DNA of 64,000 bases, taken from positions 496,001-560,000 of the forward strand of contig NZ_JBIAOU010000001.1 in the NCBI RefSeq assembly GCF_042879035.1, in the 5' to 3' direction. A program made the translations under genes and the position numbers. Shown here piece by piece: positions 47,193 to 56,070 of the stretch. Position 1 is the stretch's first letter; every line of letters begins with the position of its first letter. Source of the stretch: Rhodococcus_G sp042879035. Lineage in GTDB: Bacteria > Actinomycetota > Actinomycetes > Mycobacteriales > Mycobacteriaceae. The notes beneath the pieces were generated by a model. It had not been told where the DNA came from. It was given only the letters and a program-made list of their open reading frames with translations, and ran no database searches.

Positions 47193-48124
47193 ATGACGGT
47201 GAGTGATCGGAGGCGGGCGGGGCGGGCGGTGGTCGTCGGAGCCGGCCACGTCGGCATGATCGCGGCGATGCGGCTCGCCGAGGCGAACGTCTTCGCCGAG
47301 GTGGTGCTCGTCGACGTCGCCGGGTCGCGCGCCGAAGGCATCGCGCTCGACCTCACCCACACCGGTGCGCTGACCGGGAGCGGCACCGCCGTCCGCGGCG
47401 TCACCACCCTGGCCGACGCCGGGCCGGCCGACTACGTCGTCGTCACCGCGGGCAAGGCCCGGACACCTGGTATGAGCCGCACCGACCTGGTCTCGACCAA
47501 CGCGGCGATCGTCGGCTCGGCCTCCGACATCGCCGCGCACAGCCCCGACGCGATGGTGGTCGTGGTGTCGAACCCGCTCGACGAGATGACCTACCAGCTG
47601 TGGCGTGTGTCCGGGTTCCCGGCGCACCGCGTGGTGGGAATGGCCGGTCTCCTCGACTCCGCCCGATTCCGCGCACTGGCATCCGTCGGCGGTGCCGGGG
47701 ACGTCACCGGGCTCGATGCGTTGGCACTGGGCAGTCACGGCGCGGAGATGGTGATTCCGCTGTCCCATGCGCCGCAGGTGATGTCCGCGCTGCCGTCCGA
47801 GGACGTCGCGGCGATCGAGGACCGGGCCCGCAACTCGGGTGGCGAGGTCGTCGGGCTGCTCGGCGACGGCAGCGCGTTCTTCGGACCCGGCACGGCCGCC
47901 GCGCGGATGGTCCTCGCCATGGTGGCGGACTCCGACGAGGTGATCTCGGCGACCGTCCGCCCCGACGGCGAGTACGGCCTGCGCGACGTGTACGTCGGCC
48001 TGCCCGCAGTCCTCGGCGCGACGGGGTCCGCAAGATCGTCGAGATCGACCTCACACCCGACGAACTCGGGCAACTGCGTGACGCCGCCGCCCGCATCGGC
48101 GAGCGGGTCGCGCAGCTGCCCTGA
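47193..48124 (+). pseudogene. mdh: Malate dehydrogenase-like gene with a C-terminal frameshift
   Basis: The frame starts at an ATG at 47193 behind AGGAGG. It shows the Rossmann motif GAGHVGM, the specificity loop GKARTPGMSR with Arg90 (malate-type, against Gln in the lactate enzyme), and His182 in GSHGAEM. After residue 278, in a run of four Gs at 48023-48026, the frame is lost: the expected tail VRKIVEIDLTPDELGQLRDA lies one frame over and ends at a TGA at 48122-48124. One missing G explains this. As given, the frame runs on to 48194 with a nonsense tail. It could be a real mutation or a sequencing error in a G-run. The gene forms the right edge of the inserted island. Confidence 0.8.
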
Positions 48125-48144
48125 GACACGATCAGGTCAGGGCG

Positions 48145-48873
48145 TCAGGGCAGGGAGGCCACCAGTTGCTCGACCGAGACGCGGGGGCCGGTGAAGAACG
48201 GGGTCTCCTCGCGGACGTGCATGCGGGCCTCGGTGGCGCGCAGGTCCCGCATCAGGTCGACGATCCGGTCCAGTTCGGGAGCCTCGAACGCGAGGATCCA
48301 CTCGTAGTCGCCGAGCGCGAACGCGGGGACGGTGTTGGCGCGGACGTCCGGGTACCCGCGGCCCGCCTTGCCGTGGTCGGCGAGCATGGTGCGGCGCTCG
48401 GCGTCGGGCAGCAGGTACCACTCGTACGACCGCACGAACGGGTACACGCAGATGTAGTTGCCCGGTGCCTCACCGGCGATGAACGCCGGGACGTGGCTCT
48501 TGTTGAACTCGGCCGGCCGGTGCAGCGCGACGTTCGACCAGACCGGCGCGCTGGCGCGGCCGAGGATCGTGGTGCGCCGGAAGTCGGCGTACAGCTTCTG
48601 CAGGTCCTCGAGCTTCTCGGCGTGCGTCCAGATCATGAAGTCGGCGTCGGCGCGCACTCCGGCGACGTCGTAGATGCCGCGCAGGACGGTGTCGGAGTTG
48701 TCCTGGCGCTGCGTGGCCTCCTCGGCGGTCTCCTCGAACGGAGCGAAGAAGGCCGTCGCGTCCTCGATCGCCTTGGTGCGGTCCTCGTCGAGGACGCCGG
48801 GCTGCACCTGGAACACCGAGAACATCGCGTAGCGCAGGGTGGAATTGAGTTTGTCGTAATCGAGGCGTGCCAT
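48145..48873 (-). CDS. hemQ: Coproheme decarboxylase HemQ
   Basis: HemQ converts coproheme to haem b in the last step of the coproporphyrin-dependent pathway of Gram-positive bacteria. The 242-residue protein is of the chlorite-dismutase family: it has NYICVYPFVRSYEWYLL with the catalytic tyrosine region and the haem-ligand histidine in MLADHGKAGR. I start it at the ATG at 48873 (MARLDYDKLN), the usual beginning. It follows hemY with a four-base gap, so hemE-hemY-hemQ are one operon. Confidence 0.96.
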   Translation of the reverse strand: MARLDYDKLNSTLRYAMFSVFQVQPGVLDEDRTKAIEDATAFFAPFEETAEEATQRQDNSDTVLRGIYDVAGVRADADFMIWTHAEKLEDLQKLYADFRRTTILGRASAPVWSNVALHRPAEFNKSHVPAFIAGEAPGNYICVYPFVRSYEWYLLPDAERRTMLADHGKAGRGYPDVRANTVPAFALGDYEWILAFEAPELDRIVDLMRDLRATEARMHVREETPFFTGPRVSVEQLVASLP

Positions 48874-48877
48874 GGCC

Positions 48878-50230
48878 CTATCCTGCCACCCGCTCCGTGA
48901 GCCGTGTCGCAGCCGTCGTGGCCGCGGCGACACAGGCGGGCACCCCCACCCCGTGCAGCATCGCGCCCGCGATCTCGAGGCCGTCGACCTGCGCGATCTC
49001 CGCTTCGAGAGCGGCCACGACCTCCCCGTGCCCGGCCCGGTACTGGGGCAACCCCCCGTGCCAGCGCTGGACGTACGCGTCGACCGGTTGGTCGGTGACC
49101 CCCGTGACGGTGGCGAGGTCGGCGCGCGCCAGGGTGATCAGCTGCTCGTCGTCGGCGTCGAGGAGGGCGGCGTCGCCGAAGCGGCCGAACGAGGCACGGG
49201 CGAGTGTCACGTCGCGGTCGGCGAGGTGCGGCCACTTGCGAGAGGACAGGGTGAACGCCTTGGCCGCGAGATCCTCGCCCGTCGCGACGAGGATCCCCGA
49301 ATTCTGCGGCAGTGCAGCAGTTTTCGGCATCGCGAGGGCAACGACAACCGACGAGGCGAGAGGGATCCGGGCGGCCTGCGCGGCGGCGGCAGGCGCCCCC
49401 TCGGCGAGCAACGCCGCGGCGCGGTCCGCGGGCAGCGCGACGATCACCCCGTCGACCGGTCCGACCGGGTCGACGGACCAGCGACCACGCTCACGCCGCA
49501 GCCCGGCACCGGTGGTGTGGTCGTGGAACTCGGCGCCCGAGGCGTCGCGCAGCGCGTCGAGCAGCGTCCCGTAGCCGCCGCGCAGGGTCCCGAAGACGGG
49601 CGTGTCCGACGGCGGCGGCAACGCCCGGCGGACGGCGTCGGTCAGGCTGGTGGCGCCGCCGTCGAGCGCGACCGCCAGAGCGGGCACCGTCGCGCGCACC
49701 CCGGCCGTGTCCGACAGACCCGAGTAGACGCCGCCGAGCAGCGGGTCCACCGAGCGCCGGACCACCTGCTCACCGAACCGTGACCCGACCAGCGCGGCGA
49801 CCGAGACGTCGGCGGACCGGTCCCAGTGCAGCGGGGTGGCGGGTTCGGCATCGATCCGGGCGAGCGTCGCGGCGTCGACCAACCCGACCAGCGCCTCCGA
49901 GTTCGCCGGGATGCCCATCAACGTGCCGGCCGGCAGTGGGTGCAGGGACCCGTCCGCCCAGATCAGCGGGCGCGCACGGGACGGATGCTCGACCTGGTCG
50001 GCCAGACCGAGCTCGGCGAGCAGGGCCGTCACCTCGGGGCGGCGTACGATGAAGGCCTCCGCGCCGACGTCGACGGGCTTTCCCGCGATCGGGACCGTGC
50101 GCAGTTTGCCGCCGAGCCGGCCGGACTCCTCGAGGACCACGATCCGGGCGTCGGGTCCGAGCAGCGCACGCAGACGGTAGGCGGCGGTCAGCCCGGAGAT
50201 GCCGCCGCCGACGACCGCAACGGTGGTCAC
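48878..50230 (-). CDS. hemY: Coproporphyrinogen III oxidase (protoporphyrinogen-oxidase family)
   Basis: This FAD enzyme oxidises coproporphyrinogen III to coproporphyrin III in Gram-positive haem synthesis; older annotation calls it protoporphyrinogen oxidase (hemG/hemY). The 450-residue protein begins with VAVVGGGISGLTAAYRL, the FAD dinucleotide fold, followed by GRLGGKLRT and DVGAEAFI. The C-terminal FAD segment ends with LHGVGVPACVAAA. The GTG at 50230 overlaps the hemE stop (GTGA), giving translational coupling. Confidence 0.95.
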   Translation of the reverse strand: MTTVAVVGGGISGLTAAYRLRALLGPDARIVVLEESGRLGGKLRTVPIAGKPVDVGAEAFIVRRPEVTALLAELGLADQVEHPSRARPLIWADGSLHPLPAGTLMGIPANSEALVGLVDAATLARIDAEPATPLHWDRSADVSVAALVGSRFGEQVVRRSVDPLLGGVYSGLSDTAGVRATVPALAVALDGGATSLTDAVRRALPPPSDTPVFGTLRGGYGTLLDALRDASGAEFHDHTTGAGLRRERGRWSVDPVGPVDGVIVALPADRAAALLAEGAPAAAAQAARIPLASSVVVALAMPKTAALPQNSGILVATGEDLAAKAFTLSSRKWPHLADRDVTLARASFGRFGDAALLDADDEQLITLARADLATVTGVTDQPVDAYVQRWHGGLPQYRAGHGEVVAALEAEIAQVDGLEIAGAMLHGVGVPACVAAATTAATRLTERVAG

Positions 50231-51324
50231 AGGGAATGCACCAGCTCCACGACGTCGGTGAGTACCGCGGGATCGGTCTCGGGCAGCACGCCGTGCCCGA
50301 GGTTGAAGATGTGCCCGGTGGCGCCCGCCGCGATCGCGCGGTCGGCTTCCCCGACGATTCGGCGCACCTCCCGCTCGATCGCCGCACGGCCCGCGAACAG
50401 CACGGCCGGATCGAGGTTGCCCTGCAGCGCCTTGCCCGGCCCGACCCGCACCGCGGCCTCGTCGAGCGGCACCCGCCAGTCGACACCGACGACGTCGGCG
50501 CCCGCCTCCCCCATCACGCCGAGCAGCTCTCCGGTGCCGACCCCGAAGTGGATCCGCGGAACCCCGGCCTCGGCGATCTCGGCGAAGACACGCTCCGAGT
50601 GCGGCAGCACGAACGTCCGGTAGTCGGCCTGCGAGAGTGCACCGGCCCACGAGTCGAACAGCTGGATCGCGTCGACCCCGGCGTGCAGCTGCGCCTTGAG
50701 GAACGCGATGGTGGTGTCGGCGAGAGCGCCGAGCAGCGCGTGCCACGTCTTCGGGTCGGAGTGCATCAACGCCTTGGTGCGCTCGTGGTTGCGGCTCGGC
50801 CCGCCCTCGACCAGGTACGACGCGAGGGTGAACGGAGCGCCCGCGAAGCCGATCAGCGGGGTGTCGCCCAACTCGGTGGTGAGCAGCGAGATCGCCTCGG
50901 TGACGGCGCCGACCTCCTCGGGCCGCAACCGCGGCAGGGCCGCGACGTCGGACGCGGTGCGCACCGGATCGGCCACCACCGGCCCCGTCCCGGCCACGAT
51001 GTCCAGGTCGATCCCGGCGGCCTTGAGCGGAACGACGATGTCGGAGAACAGGATCGCCGCGTCGACCTTGTGCCGGCGGACCGGCTGCATGGTGATCTCG
51101 CACACCAGTTCCGGGTTGAAACACGATTCGAGCATCCCGATCCCGGCGCGGATCTCGCGGTACTCCGGCAGCGACCGGCCGGCCTGCCGCATGAACCACA
51201 CGGGGCGGTGGGCGGGCCGGCGGCCGGTGGCGGCCGCGAGGAGCGGTGCCTCGGGCAGCGGTCTGCGGTACGGGTACCGCGTCCCGGTGGTCATCGCCGA
51301 ATTCGTGTCTTCCAGATCGCTCAT
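50227..51324 (-). CDS. hemE: Uroporphyrinogen decarboxylase
   Basis: HemE removes four carboxyl groups from uroporphyrinogen III to give coproporphyrinogen III. Both family signatures are present: PVWFMRQAGRSLPEYR near the N-terminus and GFAGAPFTLASYLVEGG in the middle. The length, about 365 residues, is typical. I prefer the ATG at 51324; a TTG three codons upstream is also possible, and neither has a strong ribosome site. It is the first gene of the hemE-hemY-hemQ operon and diverges from the DUF3000 gene. Confidence 0.96.
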   Translation of the reverse strand: MSDLEDTNSAMTTGTRYPYRRPLPEAPLLAAATGRRPAHRPVWFMRQAGRSLPEYREIRAGIGMLESCFNPELVCEITMQPVRRHKVDAAILFSDIVVPLKAAGIDLDIVAGTGPVVADPVRTASDVAALPRLRPEEVGAVTEAISLLTTELGDTPLIGFAGAPFTLASYLVEGGPSRNHERTKALMHSDPKTWHALLGALADTTIAFLKAQLHAGVDAIQLFDSWAGALSQADYRTFVLPHSERVFAEIAEAGVPRIHFGVGTGELLGVMGEAGADVVGVDWRVPLDEAAVRVGPGKALQGNLDPAVLFAGRAAIEREVRRIVGEADRAIAAGATGHIFNLGHGVLPETDPAVLTDVVELVHSL

Positions 51325-51482
51325 GTGTCCCAACGCTCGTCGCCCGTACGGCCCTGTCGACGGTGGTGCCGTCCGCTGTCATGCTGCCAGATTCGGCAAC
51401 CCGGCGGCGCCGCGGTCCGTTCCGGAACCGGCGCGCCTCCCGCGCCGACCATCTGCGCCGGTCTACCGTCCGCACTGTGACC

Positions 51483-52058
51483 ATGTCGGGACCCCATGCC
51501 GAGCCAGCGCCGTTTCGCAGCGCCGTCGACTCCATGCACACCGCGGCGGTCCATCCACAGATCGAGATCGGTCCGATCCGGCCGCCGCAACGCCTGGCGC
51601 CGTACAGCTACGCCATCGGCGCGGAGGTCCGGCACCCCGACACCGATGTCGTCGGCGAGGAGTCCGAGGGCGACGCGTTCGGCCGGTTGATCCTGCTCTA
51701 CGACCCGGCCGGTGACGAGGCATGGAACGGAACGATGCGGCTCGTCGCGTACATCCAGGCCGACCTGGAGGCGGACCTGGCCGCGGACCCGCTGCTTCCG
51801 GAGGTCGCGTGGAGCTGGCTGGTCGACGCGCTGGACGCCCACCACGAGCAGGTGACCGCCCTCGGCGGCACGGTCACCGCGACGAGTTCGGTGCGGTACG
51901 GCGACATCGCGGGGCCGCCGCAGGCCCACCAGCTGGAACTGCGCGCATCGTGGACCGCGGCGACCACCGCGCTGGCGCCGCACGTCGAGGCGTTCTGCGA
52001 GGTGCTCGCCGCCGCGGCCGGACTGCCGCCCGCCGGCGTCACGTCACTCGGTCGCTGA
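51483..52058 (+). CDS. DUF3000 family protein
   Basis: The 191-residue soluble protein is of a family confined to actinobacteria, with the conserved stretches IEIGPIRPPQRLAPYSYAIGAEV and GRLILLYDPAGDEAWNGTMRLVAY. It corresponds to Rv2680 and keeps its place between the haem genes and the RNase D gene. No function is known. Start choice lies between this ATG and a GTG two codons upstream; no ribosome site is seen, so a leaderless message is likely. Its end overlaps the convergent hydrolase gene by 15 bases. Confidence 0.88.
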   Translation: MSGPHAEPAPFRSAVDSMHTAAVHPQIEIGPIRPPQRLAPYSYAIGAEVRHPDTDVVGEESEGDAFGRLILLYDPAGDEAWNGTMRLVAYIQADLEADLAADPLLPEVAWSWLVDALDAHHEQVTALGGTVTATSSVRYGDIAGPPQAHQLELRASWTAATTALAPHVEAFCEVLAAAAGLPPAGVTSLGR

Positions 52059-53279
52059 CACCGCTTCCGGCGCACGTCCGGCTCCCGCCCCGCATCCGGC
52101 TCGCACCCAGTCGAGGAACGTCGCGACGCGGGCCGTCACCATGTCGCTGCGCACCGAGTGGAAGATGTCGAAGCCGTGCTGGGCGCCGCGCAGCTCCGCG
52201 TAGCCGACCGGGTTGCCCGAGATCCCCCGCAGTCGGCGGACGAAGTCGCGGGCCTCGGCGACGGGAATCAGGGAGTCGTTGGTGCCGTGGACGACCAGGA
52301 ACGGCGGTGCGTCGGCGTGCAGCTTCGCCAGCGGTGACGCCGCGAGGTACGACTCGGGGAAGACGGCGTCCGGGCCCAGCACCATCGAGCTCAGGCGGGA
52401 CCGGACGCGCCAGCGCACCGCCGGAATGCCCGATTCGCCGGTGAAGTCGTACGCGCCGTAGAAGGGAACACACGCCTGCACCGAGGTGTCGGCGTCCTCG
52501 AATCCGGGTTGCAGCGCGGGATCGTTCGCGGTCAGCGCCAGCATCGCCGAGAGGTGCCCACCCGCGGAACCTCCGGTGACCGCGAGGAACGCCGGGTCGC
52601 CGCCGTATCCCGGCCCCTCCGCCCGCAGCCAGCGGACCGCGCGTTTGAGAGCGATCAGATGGTCGGGCCACACCGCCTTCGGGGACAGCGGGTAGTTCAC
52701 CGCCGCGCACACCCAGCCGCGCGACGCCATCTCGACCATCAGCGGCAGACCCTGCTGATCCTTGTTGCCGATCACCCAGGCGCCGCCGTGAACCTGGAGG
52801 AGCATCGGCGCGTCCGGCGGGGTGTCGCGGCGGTGGTAGACGTCGACGAGGAAGCGTTTGCCTCCGGGCGCGTAGGCGAGGTTCCGGATGCGGCGCACGC
52901 CCTCCCTGCGATACCCGAAAGGCCTTGCCGCCGAACGCCAGTCGACGCCGCCGCCCGGACCGGTGACACCGATCTCGGCGAGGGCCGCGTCCATCTCGAC
53001 GCCGGCCCGCCCGCCGGCGAGGATGTTCGCGGCCAGGCCCGCTCCCGCCGTGGCGGCCAGGGCCAGGCCCAGGCGGTCGGTCCGGGACCGGAGGCCGTGG
53101 CGGGCGACGTGGACGCCGGCGTCGAGTGCCGTGGCGGCGAGCAGCTGCGGCGCGAGTTCCGACGTGAGCCAGCCCGCGAAGAATGCCGGAACCGAGGTCC
53201 GGACCCCGGTCATGGGCCGGATCGCGTTGACGCTCGCTGCCGTGTTCAGCGCCTGACGCAACGCGAAGAAGGTACTCAT
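52044..53279 (-). CDS. Alpha/beta-hydrolase of the hormone-sensitive-lipase type
   Basis: The 411-residue protein carries the HGGAW oxyanion motif, the nucleophile in GGSAGGHLS, a C-terminal Asp in VVHGTNDSLIP and His in AQHGFDIF. These define the HSL-like esterase/lipase family (LipC/LipN-like in mycobacteria). The first 90 residues are Ala-rich and may be membrane-associated. It is divergent from a WS/DGAT gene, with a KstR-type motif between them, which points to a role in lipid-ester turnover. I chose the ATG at 53279. Confidence 0.9.
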   Translation of the reverse strand: MSTFFALRQALNTAASVNAIRPMTGVRTSVPAFFAGWLTSELAPQLLAATALDAGVHVARHGLRSRTDRLGLALAATAGAGLAANILAGGRAGVEMDAALAEIGVTGPGGGVDWRSAARPFGYRREGVRRIRNLAYAPGGKRFLVDVYHRRDTPPDAPMLLQVHGGAWVIGNKDQQGLPLMVEMASRGWVCAAVNYPLSPKAVWPDHLIALKRAVRWLRAEGPGYGGDPAFLAVTGGSAGGHLSAMLALTANDPALQPGFEDADTSVQACVPFYGAYDFTGESGIPAVRWRVRSRLSSMVLGPDAVFPESYLAASPLAKLHADAPPFLVVHGTNDSLIPVAEARDFVRRLRGISGNPVGYAELRGAQHGFDIFHSVRSDMVTARVATFLDWVRAGCGAGAGRAPEAVSATE

Positions 53280-53333
53280 CACGACCGCCTTTCCCGGGAG
53301 GAACTTCTGCGATGGTCTCCACGAACGAGGTCT

Positions 53334-53347
53334 TGGAACACGTTCTA
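53334..53347. promoter_or_regulatory. KstR-type motif between lipase and WS/DGAT genes
   Basis: TGGAACACGTTCTA fits TnnAACnnGTTnnA, the published consensus for the TetR-family sterol-catabolism repressor KstR, at every fixed position. It lies just ahead of the WS/DGAT start. Confidence 0.5.
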
Positions 53348-53358
53348 CCATGGTCGCC

Positions 53359-54744
53359 ATGGAGAGACTGAGCGGTCTGGATTCGGCCTTCCTCTACCTC
53401 GAGACCCCGACACAGCTGCTGCACGTCTGTGCGCTCGTCGTCCTCGACGTCTCCACGATTCCCGGCGGCTACCACCACGAGACCTTCGTGGCCGAGCTGT
53501 CCGAACGCGTCCGCGCCGTCCCCAACTTCCGGCGCCGTCTGTTCGACTCGACCTTCAACCTCGACCATCCGGCATGGGTCGAGGACCCCGAGTTCGATGT
53601 CGACAGGCACCTCCACCGGATCGCGGTTCCCGCACCGGGCGGACGTGACGAACTGGCCGAGCTGTGCGGCCACCTCGCGAGCCGGAAGATGGACCGCACC
53701 GTACCGCTGTGGGAGATGTGGGTGATCGAAGGTCTCGCCGACGGGTCGGTCGCGCTGCTGGCGAAGCTGCACCACGCCAACGTCGACGGCGTGACCGGTG
53801 CGGGCCTGCTGGCGCACCTGTGCAGCCTCACCCCGGACGCACCCCTCCCCGACCCGGATCCCGACGCACGCGGAGCCGGCGACGGCAGCCTCGTCGACCT
53901 GACCGTCGGCGGCCTGCTGGGGTTCGCCTCGCGCCCCCTGCGGATGGCCCGGGCCCTGCCGGGCGGAGTGACGCTGCTGCCGAGGTGGATTCGCCGCGCC
54001 CGCCGCGGTGAGGCGATGCCCGCCCCGTTCACCGCCCCGCGCACCTCGTTCAACGGGGCGATCACCGGGCACCGCACCGTCGCCTACGCTCAGCTCGACC
54101 TGGCCGCGGTCAAGGCCGTCAAGAACGCCTTCGGCGTGACGGTCAACGACGTCGTGCTGGCCACCGTCGCGGGGGCACTGCGCCGCTACCTGGCCGACCG
54201 CGACGAGCTCCCCGGCGACCCTCTCGTCGCGATGGTCCCGGTGTCCGTGCACGACGTCTCGGACCGCCCCGGCACCAACCAGTTCTCCGGCATGTTCACC
54301 CAGCTCGGCACCCACGTCGACGATCCCGCTGCCCGACTGTCGCAGGCCCGCGACCACAACATGATCGTCAAGTCCCACAACGCGTCCCTCGGCGCGACAC
54401 TGCTACAGGACTGGTCGCAGTTCGCGGCGCCCGCGGTGTTCGGCGGCGCGATGCGCGCGTACGGGTCACTCCGGCTCGCCGAGCGGCACCCGGTGGTCAC
54501 CAACCTCATCGTCTCCAACGTTCCCGGACCCCCGATCCCGCTGTACCTCCTCGGGGCCCGCGTCAGCGCCCTCCACCCGATGGGACCGATCTTCCACGGC
54601 ATCGGACTCAACGTGACGGTGATGTCCCTGGACGGCAAGCTCAACGTCGGCCTGGTCTCCTGCCGGGAACTGGCACCACGGCTCTGGGATCTCGCGGACG
54701 CGCTGGACCCGGCACTCGAAACCCTCGTCGAGGCGGCGTCGTAG
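53359..54744 (+). CDS. Wax ester synthase/diacylglycerol acyltransferase (WS/DGAT)
   Basis: The enzyme esterifies acyl-CoA onto diacylglycerol or fatty alcohols, making storage lipid at the membrane. The 461-residue protein begins MERLSGLDSAFLYLETPTQ, has the catalytic HHANVDG (His138-His139...Asp143), the PLWEMW motif before it, NDVVLA in the middle, and the NLIVSNVPGP segment. All are typical of the actinobacterial family. An ATG three codons upstream is an alternative start. RNase D follows after 11 bases. Confidence 0.95.
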   Translation: MERLSGLDSAFLYLETPTQLLHVCALVVLDVSTIPGGYHHETFVAELSERVRAVPNFRRRLFDSTFNLDHPAWVEDPEFDVDRHLHRIAVPAPGGRDELAELCGHLASRKMDRTVPLWEMWVIEGLADGSVALLAKLHHANVDGVTGAGLLAHLCSLTPDAPLPDPDPDARGAGDGSLVDLTVGGLLGFASRPLRMARALPGGVTLLPRWIRRARRGEAMPAPFTAPRTSFNGAITGHRTVAYAQLDLAAVKAVKNAFGVTVNDVVLATVAGALRRYLADRDELPGDPLVAMVPVSVHDVSDRPGTNQFSGMFTQLGTHVDDPAARLSQARDHNMIVKSHNASLGATLLQDWSQFAAPAVFGGAMRAYGSLRLAERHPVVTNLIVSNVPGPPIPLYLLGARVSALHPMGPIFHGIGLNVTVMSLDGKLNVGLVSCRELAPRLWDLADALDPALETLVEAAS

Positions 54745-54755
54745 AGTCAGTGTCC

Positions 54756-56057
54756 ATGCCGGAATCGTCGATGCCCGAGTCCCCCGTGTCCGATTCATCG
54801 ACGGGCACGTCGACCGGTCCGACGCCCACCGCGGTTCCACTGCTCAGCCCGGTGGACGGTCTTCCCGAAGTCCTGGACACACCGCGGCTCGTCGCCGAGG
54901 CCGCCGCCCGGCTCGCCGCGGGCTCCGGTCCGCTCGCCGTCGACGCGGAGCGCGCGTCGGGTTTCCGGTACTCCAATCGCGCGTACCTGCTGCAGTTCCG
55001 TCGCGCGGGCGCGGGCACCGTCCTGGTCGACCCGATTCCGGTCACGGACGCCCTCGGTCCCCTCGCGGAGGCGATCAACCCACTCGAATGGGTCCTGCAC
55101 TCGGCCGACCAGGACCTGCCGGGTCTGGCGGAACTCGGCCTGTTTCCCGCCTCGCTGTACGACACCGAGCTGGCCGGACGGCTCGCCGGGTTCGAGCGCG
55201 TCGGCCTGGCCGCGGTCGTCGAGCGGATGCTCGGGCTGGAACTGAAGAAGGGGCACGGCGCCGCCGACTGGTCGAACAGGCCACTGCCCGAGTCCTGGCT
55301 GAACTACGCGGCACTCGACGTCGAGGTGCTCGTGGAACTGCGGGACGCAATGGCCGCCGAACTCGCATCGCAGGGCAAGACCGACTGGGCGACACAGGAA
55401 TTCGAGCACATCCGGCTGGCCGGTCCGCCGAAGCCGAAGCCCGACCGCTGGCGCCGCACGTCACAGATCCACTCCCTCAAGTCGCCGCGGCAGCTCGCGG
55501 CCGTGCGCGAGCTGTGGCACGTCCGCGACGAGATCGCGTCCCGTCGCGACATCGCACCGGGGCGGATCCTGCCGGATTCGGCGATCGTGGCCGCGGCGAG
55601 CGCGAACCCGAGGTCGATCGAGGCGCTGCGGGCGCTCCCGGTCTTCGGTGGGCCACGGCAGCGGCGCAACTCCCGGGTGTGGCTACAGGCACTCGAGCGG
55701 GCCCGGGCCCTTCCCGACTCCGAACTGCCGCCGGTGACGCAGCCGTTCACCGGCCCGCCGCCCGCCAGCCGCTGGGCCCGCAAGCATCCCGAGGCGGCCG
55801 AGCGCCTCACGGCGGCGCGTGCGGCGATGACGGATCTGAGCGACCGGGTCCGCGTGCCCGTCGAGAACCTGCTCACACCCGAACTCGTCCGGCGCCTGTG
55901 CTGGGACTTCGTCCCCGCCGACCACGCGGGATCCTCCGCGGAGGAGGAGACGCGGTTCGTGGACGCGGCGTTGGCGGCGGGCGGTGCCCGGCCCTGGCAG
56001 CGCGAGCTGACCTCGTCCGCGCTGGCCCGGGCACTGGCCCCGGGCGCGAACCGATAG
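54756..56057 (+). CDS. RNase D-like 3'-5' exonuclease with HRDC domain
   Basis: The 433-residue protein has the DEDDy exonuclease motifs: DAE in LAVDAERASGFRY, the second Asp in HSADQDLPGL, and Tyr and Asp in NYAALDVEVL. An HRDC domain follows (about residues 225-310). It should trim structured RNA such as tRNA precursors. It corresponds to Rv2681. A GTG two codons upstream is possible, but the ATG at 54756 is preferred. Confidence 0.93.
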   Translation: MPESSMPESPVSDSSTGTSTGPTPTAVPLLSPVDGLPEVLDTPRLVAEAAARLAAGSGPLAVDAERASGFRYSNRAYLLQFRRAGAGTVLVDPIPVTDALGPLAEAINPLEWVLHSADQDLPGLAELGLFPASLYDTELAGRLAGFERVGLAAVVERMLGLELKKGHGAADWSNRPLPESWLNYAALDVEVLVELRDAMAAELASQGKTDWATQEFEHIRLAGPPKPKPDRWRRTSQIHSLKSPRQLAAVRELWHVRDEIASRRDIAPGRILPDSAIVAAASANPRSIEALRALPVFGGPRQRRNSRVWLQALERARALPDSELPPVTQPFTGPPPASRWARKHPEAAERLTAARAAMTDLSDRVRVPVENLLTPELVRRLCWDFVPADHAGSSAEEETRFVDAALAAGGARPWQRELTSSALARALAPGANR

Positions 56058-56070
56058 TCGGCGACCTGCC

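Noticed and set aside
48125..48194. Extended C-terminus of the malate dehydrogenase frame.
   Set aside because: After the G-run the translation is a low-complexity Ser/Arg/Pro tail, while the true family C-terminus lies in another frame.
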